In this document: one piece after another, positions 61,101 through 64,000 of the stretch | How positions within the stretch are numbered: the first letter of the stretch is position 1 | Layout: each line of letters opens with the position of its first letter | NCBI RefSeq assembly: GCF_014199685.1 | Contig: NZ_JACHNZ010000008.1 | Coordinates: 36,183-100,182, forward strand | Length of the DNA: 64,000 nucleotides | From: Sphingosinicella soli | GTDB taxonomy: Bacteria; Pseudomonadota; Alphaproteobacteria; Sphingomonadales; Sphingomonadaceae | Direction: 5' to 3' | The notes under the pieces: generated by a model | Told to the model about the DNA's origin: nothing | The model's input: the letters and a program-made list of their open reading frames with translations, nothing else | Databases searched by the model: none | Program-made: the position numbers and the translations under genes

Positions 61101-61136
61101 TTGACGACCTCCCGCCGCTACCTTATAGGTGCCCAC
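61101..61136 (+). promoter_or_regulatory. Sigma-70-type promoter of rpmB
   Basis: TTGACG (61101-61106), a 17-base spacer and TATAGG (61124-61129): near-consensus and optimally spaced. Predicted start near 61136, giving a ~43-base leader. Confidence 0.75.
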
Positions 61137-61178
61137 TTTCAAGCCACGGCTGAAACACGAGATTCGAGGACGAAAACG

Positions 61179-61478
61179 ATGTCGCGCGTTTGCGAACTGA
61201 CCGGCAAAGGTCGCCAGGTGGGCCACAATGTGTCCCACGCCAACAACAAGACCAAACGGGTGTTCCTGCCCAACCTTCAGAACGTGTCGCTGATTTCCGA
61301 CTCGCTCGGGCGCACCGTCCGCCTGAAGGTTTCGACGCACGGCCTGCGCTCTGTCGAGCACAACGGCGGGCTCGACAACTGGCTGATCAAGACCCGTGAC
61401 GAGAAGCTGAGCCTGAAGGCGCGCCGCCTGAAGCGCGATATCAAGAAAAAGCTGAGCGCCGAGGCCGTCGCCGCCTGA
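61179..61478 (+). CDS. rpmB: 50S ribosomal protein L28
   Basis: 99 residues. The L28 signature [20 protein letters not shown] begins at once; [15 protein letters not shown] and [15 protein letters not shown] follow, with a basic tail typical of the longer alphaproteobacterial form. It is a component of the large ribosomal subunit. ATG at 61179 has GAGGA about 10 bases upstream. It has its own promoter and a strong terminator. Confidence 0.97.
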   Translation: MSRVCELTGKGRQVGHNVSHANNKTKRVFLPNLQNVSLISDSLGRTVRLKVSTHGLRSVEHNGGLDNWLIKTRDEKLSLKARRLKRDIKKKLSAEAVAA

Positions 61479-61500
61479 GCAGCGCTCTCCAGACATTCGA

Positions 61501-61535
61501 AAAGGGCCGGCGGATACACTCCGCCGGCCCTTTTT
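61501..61535. terminator. Strong bidirectional terminator after rpmB
   Basis: A perfect 14-base stem AAAGGGCCGGCGGA (61501-61514) and TCCGCCGGCCCTTT (61520-61533), a 5-base loop and a TTTTT run at 61531-61535. On the other strand it ends the phytase-like gene, whose stop is at 61536, with a flanking A/T run. Confidence 0.92.
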
Positions 61536-62510
61536 CTATTCGGGCAGCAACTCGAACTTGAGCAGCAGCGTGCGCTGCGCCGCGTTGAAATTATCGTCGC
61601 TGACAAGGTAGAGGAACGTCCGGTCGCCCTCGCGGCGGATATCGATCCCTTCCATGTTGTCGATGCTGACGGGCGGGCGCAGGCGGGCGATCTCGCGGCC
61701 CTGCACGGTGGCGCCCTCTCTGATGTCGGCAAGCGGCACCTCGACAAGCGCCATCGCCACGCCGGTGAGCGGCGAGAAGGCGCGATTGAGGATGATGAGG
61801 TGCGCGTCGTCGCGCAGCGCCGCGTCGGTCGGCGAGAACGTCTCGGGCGGGCGGTAGCGGAAGGCGAGGTTGGCGCGCGTGCCGTCCGGCCGCTTCAGCG
61901 CGCCGATGGCGATGCCGGGGCGGTCGCCGCCGTCCGCCGCTTCCTCCGCGATGACGAGCGGAACGCCGCCGGGCAGCATCACGAGCGTCTCGGGGCCGCC
62001 GTTGTTCGGCCAGTCCTTCATTTCCGGCAGCGCATACACCTGCCGGGCGCGCCATTCCGGCTGACCCAGCGGAACGATCCACAGCGCGTTCGTGCGCTCG
62101 AACCCGACAAGCGCTTCGGCCCCGCCGGGGCTGAGCACGAGCGATTCGGCATCGCGCGAAGCCTTGTCGCCGGGGTCGCCGTCGCGATCGAGAAGCGCGC
62201 CGCCGCGAACATTCTCGATGCCCACCAGCCGACCCTCGCGCTCGACGCGGTCGAAGCTCAGCATGATGCCAACGTCGCCCACGGCGTAGCAGCGATCCGG
62301 GCAGCGAAGCGCGGACAGGCCCCCGAACCACGACGCGGAGGACCGAAGCACGACACCGCCCGCATAGCGCAGGCGCCCTTCCCCCAAGCGCGCAGCATCA
62401 CGCGCGTCGAAGGGGACGGCGGTGCTTTCGATCGAAACAGGTTCGATGACGGGTGGAGCGGTATTGCCGCAGGCGGCGATGGCGAGCAGCAGCAGGACGG
62501 GAACACGCAT
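61536..62510 (-). CDS. Esterase-like phytase-family lipoprotein
   Basis: 324 residues. A lipobox (LLAIAAC, Cys about 14) suggests a lipid-anchored periplasmic protein. The body matches the phytase-like family (PF13449 type): WFGGLSALRC, GIMLSFDRV, DAESLVLSPGGAEALVGFERT, PETLVMLPGG and SIDNMEGIDIRREG near the end, consistent with a beta-propeller. Phosphoesterase activity is assumed from the family. It ends inside the terminator shared with rpmB. Confidence 0.85.
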   Translation of the reverse strand: MRVPVLLLLAIAACGNTAPPVIEPVSIESTAVPFDARDAARLGEGRLRYAGGVVLRSSASWFGGLSALRCPDRCYAVGDVGIMLSFDRVEREGRLVGIENVRGGALLDRDGDPGDKASRDAESLVLSPGGAEALVGFERTNALWIVPLGQPEWRARQVYALPEMKDWPNNGGPETLVMLPGGVPLVIAEEAADGGDRPGIAIGALKRPDGTRANLAFRYRPPETFSPTDAALRDDAHLIILNRAFSPLTGVAMALVEVPLADIREGATVQGREIARLRPPVSIDNMEGIDIRREGDRTFLYLVSDDNFNAAQRTLLLKFELLPE

Positions 62511-62546
62511 GAGACAGCGGAATAAGCGGCGTCGGCCGCGAATGCA

Positions 62547-62583
62547 AACAGCGGCCCGCAGGCGATGCCTGCGAGCCGCTGTT
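62547..62583 (-). terminator. Hairpin terminator of the PRC-barrel gene
   Basis: Stem AACAGCGGC (62547-62555) with GCCGCTGTT (62575-62583), one mismatch, then CGCAGGC with GCCTGCG around a 3-base loop. On the minus strand it follows the PRC-barrel stop by 34 bases and ends in TTT. The T tract is short. Confidence 0.6.
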
Positions 62584-62617
62584 CATTTCAACGGACTGTT
62601 CCAGTCCATTGCGGCGC

Positions 62618-62983
62618 TTACCAGTAGGGGTTCACGCCGTAGTGCGAATAGACCCGGGTCTGATAGTCGCGATCGAGCGCCGAATCGCTGTTCGTCTCGT
62701 CGAACGTCGGGCCGCTGCGAAGCTGGTCTTCGGTCACATCGAGGCGATAGCCGTCGACATCGGTATCGTACTTCAGCGTCTGCCACGGCAGGCTGTGATA
62801 CTTTTCGCCGATTCCGAGAAAGCCGCCGACGGAAACAACCGCGTCGGTAACGCGGCCGCCGCGCTTTTCGATCATCAGCGATTTCACCGAACCGATGCGC
62901 TCGCCTTCGCGATCATAGACCGCAGTGCCGTCGACCTTTCCCGAAGAAATCAGGTCGTTGGTTTCTGATGTTGCTGTCTGCAT
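62618..62983 (-). CDS. PRC-barrel domain protein
   Basis: 121 residues. One PRC-barrel (about 14-85): LISSGKVDGTAVYDREGERIGSVKSLMI and a second strand group near VTDAVVSVGGFLGIGEKYHSLPW. No signal peptide; probably cytosolic. Related proteins are often stress-induced, with no fixed role. The tail is Asp/Tyr-rich (DRDYQTRVYSHYG). It is divergent from the cytochrome c gene and has its own hairpin terminator. Confidence 0.88.
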   Translation of the reverse strand: MQTATSETNDLISSGKVDGTAVYDREGERIGSVKSLMIEKRGGRVTDAVVSVGGFLGIGEKYHSLPWQTLKYDTDVDGYRLDVTEDQLRSGPTFDETNSDSALDRDYQTRVYSHYGVNPYW

Positions 62984-63150
62984 GGAAATCCTCCGTTTCT
63001 TTTCCTGTGCCCAACCAACGAGGCCGGGTCCGGGGAGTTCCGCGCGATGCGACGAACCGTCCGGCGACCGGTGCGGTTCAGCGCGGGCGATATCAAACGC
63101 CCCGTTGACGCGGCGCGCGCAGACGGCATTGTAGGCGCGAGGAGACAGGT

Positions 63151-63624
63151 ATGCGTTTTGGAATTCGGGGCGTTACGGCAAGGCTTGCAATCGTAGCGGC
63201 GGCGGGCACGCTTGTCCTTGCCGCGTGCGAGAAGAAGAAAGAGCCGGAGCCTCCGGCGCCGAGCGAAACAAGCGAGACGGCCGACCCGCTGATCCCGCAG
63301 CCCTCCCCCGCTCTGCGGCTGCCCGAAGGCAACCCGCCGCCCCCCTCCGAGCTGTCGCGCGACGTTCCCGCCATCACGCGCGGCCAATCCCTCGCCGAAG
63401 CGAACTGCACGCGCTGCCACGCCACGCAGCCGGGGCAGAAAAGCGCCGATGCCTCGGCGCCTTCGTTCGCGACTCTGTTCACGAACTATCCGCCCGAGTA
63501 CATCGCCGAAGCGTTCGCGGAGGGGGTTTTCGTCGGACACGGCGACATGCCGTCGTTCGAATTTTCGCCCGAGCAGATCAACGACCTCGTCGCCTATCTC
63601 AAGACGCTCGGTCCTCCCGGCTGA
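63151..63624 (+). CDS. Class I c-type cytochrome, lipoprotein
   Basis: 157 residues. The lipobox LVLAAC (Cys26) anchors it to a membrane; a Lys/Glu/Pro-rich linker (27-75) follows. The heme motif is CTRCH (Cys86, Cys89, His90) and the axial Met is probably in GHGDMPSFEF (about 133). A small single-heme electron carrier in the periplasm; partner unknown. It overlaps a doubtful reverse reading frame by 26 bases. Confidence 0.93.
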   Translation: MRFGIRGVTARLAIVAAAGTLVLAACEKKKEPEPPAPSETSETADPLIPQPSPALRLPEGNPPPPSELSRDVPAITRGQSLAEANCTRCHATQPGQKSADASAPSFATLFTNYPPEYIAEAFAEGVFVGHGDMPSFEFSPEQINDLVAYLKTLGPPG

Positions 63625-63838
63625 GCGCACCGCACGCAGGCAGCCGGCGCGCGTCCTCGACGCCGTCGGTCAGGCGTTTCAGCACGACATCCAGAATGGC
63701 GCGCCCCGCCATCTGCGCATCCTCGCCCTGCCCCGCATCGAGCAGCCCGCCGACGTTGATCGCATCAAGCAGCGCCTTGGCCTCGCTGACCCGGCCGGCC
63801 AGCGAGAACGCCGCGCATGACCGGCATTCACAGGCCAT
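63599..63838 (-). CDS. Possible small protein, doubtful
   Basis: 79 residues, not recognised. The middle (SEAKALLDAINVGGLLDAGQ...LDVVLKRLTDGVEDAR) looks like a plausible helical protein, but the Cys-rich start MACECRSC and the overlap with the cytochrome gene leave it uncertain. No ribosome-binding site was noted. Confidence 0.3.
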   Translation of the reverse strand: MACECRSCAAFSLAGRVSEAKALLDAINVGGLLDAGQGEDAQMAGRAILDVVLKRLTDGVEDARRLPACGALSREDRAS

Positions 63839-63924
63839 GGGGTTTGCCGATCGGCATCTCTATGGGGCGCGCGGCATCACGCCGCGACTTCGCGACTTTT
63901 GTATCTGTTTAGTCCCTCGTTTTG

Positions 63925-64000
63925 ATGGTGCGGTTCTCTGATAAACCGTTTTGGCTGCTCGGACCATATTTTGCAGACATATTCATATGGGGTGAGGCCT
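63925..64000 (+). CDS. Possible start of a gene, cut by the right edge
   Basis: An open frame from ATG at 63925 runs to the edge, beginning MVRFSDKPFWLLGPYFADIF. It is too short for assignment. This end is clearly less GC-rich than the rest of the window, which could indicate accessory DNA. The stretch 63839-63924 before it shows no gene. Confidence 0.25.
   Translation, partial: MVRFSDKPFWLLGPYFADIFIWGEA

Overview
This is a gene-dense, GC-rich, almost entirely chromosomal window. The gene content points to an alphaproteobacterium, most likely of the order Sphingomonadales. That is inferred from an alphaproteobacterial FlbT, PhaR next to a PhaC-like hydrolase, guaB beside an rsmB-type gene, aroK-aroB near xerD-accA, and short GC-rich hairpin repeats of a kind common between sphingomonad genes. 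No rRNA, tRNA, CRISPR array, complete insertion sequence or prophage was seen. There is no stretch over 300 bases without a gene.

Layout. 1-7.0 kb: a PerM-like permease (cut by the edge) and a DUF2066 protein, divergent from purM-purN; then a YjbR-type protein and a small membrane protein, convergent with ndk, holC and pepA. 7.1-12.7 kb: the envelope and housekeeping run lptD-surA-pdxA-rsmA. 12.7-19.4 kb: a TPR protein, an RsmB-type methyltransferase, guaB, an M28 peptidase lipoprotein, an orphan flbT and a large repeat protein. 19.6-25.3 kb: a YhhN protein, a DUF952 protein, gyrA, a Doc-type toxin-antitoxin pair and a glycosyltransferase. 25.4-31.1 kb: trmFO, an EF-hand protein, a squalene/phytoene synthase-like protein and three Tad pilus-associated genes (vWA/TadG-like and two TadE-like). 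31.1-39 kb: ettA, a polysaccharide deacetylase, an aminotransferase, a CocE-type hydrolase and an exported amidase.

39-44.7 kb: a structured repeat, a LysR regulator and a divergent valine-catabolism-like run (mmsA, a Rid protein, an acyl-CoA dehydrogenase, DUF423), then an MDR reductase. 44.7-49.6 kb: a Gly-rich membrane protein, a TRIC-type channel, a YdjM-type membrane protein, a class II aldolase and a Tat-exported PhoD phosphatase. 49.7-55.2 kb: aroB-aroK facing a small membrane protein, a large exported protein of unknown function, xerD and accA. 55.3-58.2 kb: a polyhydroxyalkanoate-linked cluster (phaR, PhaC-like hydrolase, acetyl-CoA acetyltransferase). 58.2-64 kb: a methyltransferase-like protein, a small membrane protein, an ExeA-like ATPase, a YciI protein, rpmB, a phytase-like lipoprotein, a PRC-barrel protein and a lipoprotein cytochrome c. 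The last ~100 bases are visibly less GC-rich and may start an accessory region.

Most of the window is core genome with tight operons; many junctions are 4-base ATGA or GTGA overlaps. The least explained item is a 145-base element at 38975-39119. It folds into a 29-pair stem around three hairpins, every non-Watson-Crick position is a G-U wobble on one strand only, and it supplies part of the stop codon of the adjacent LysR gene.
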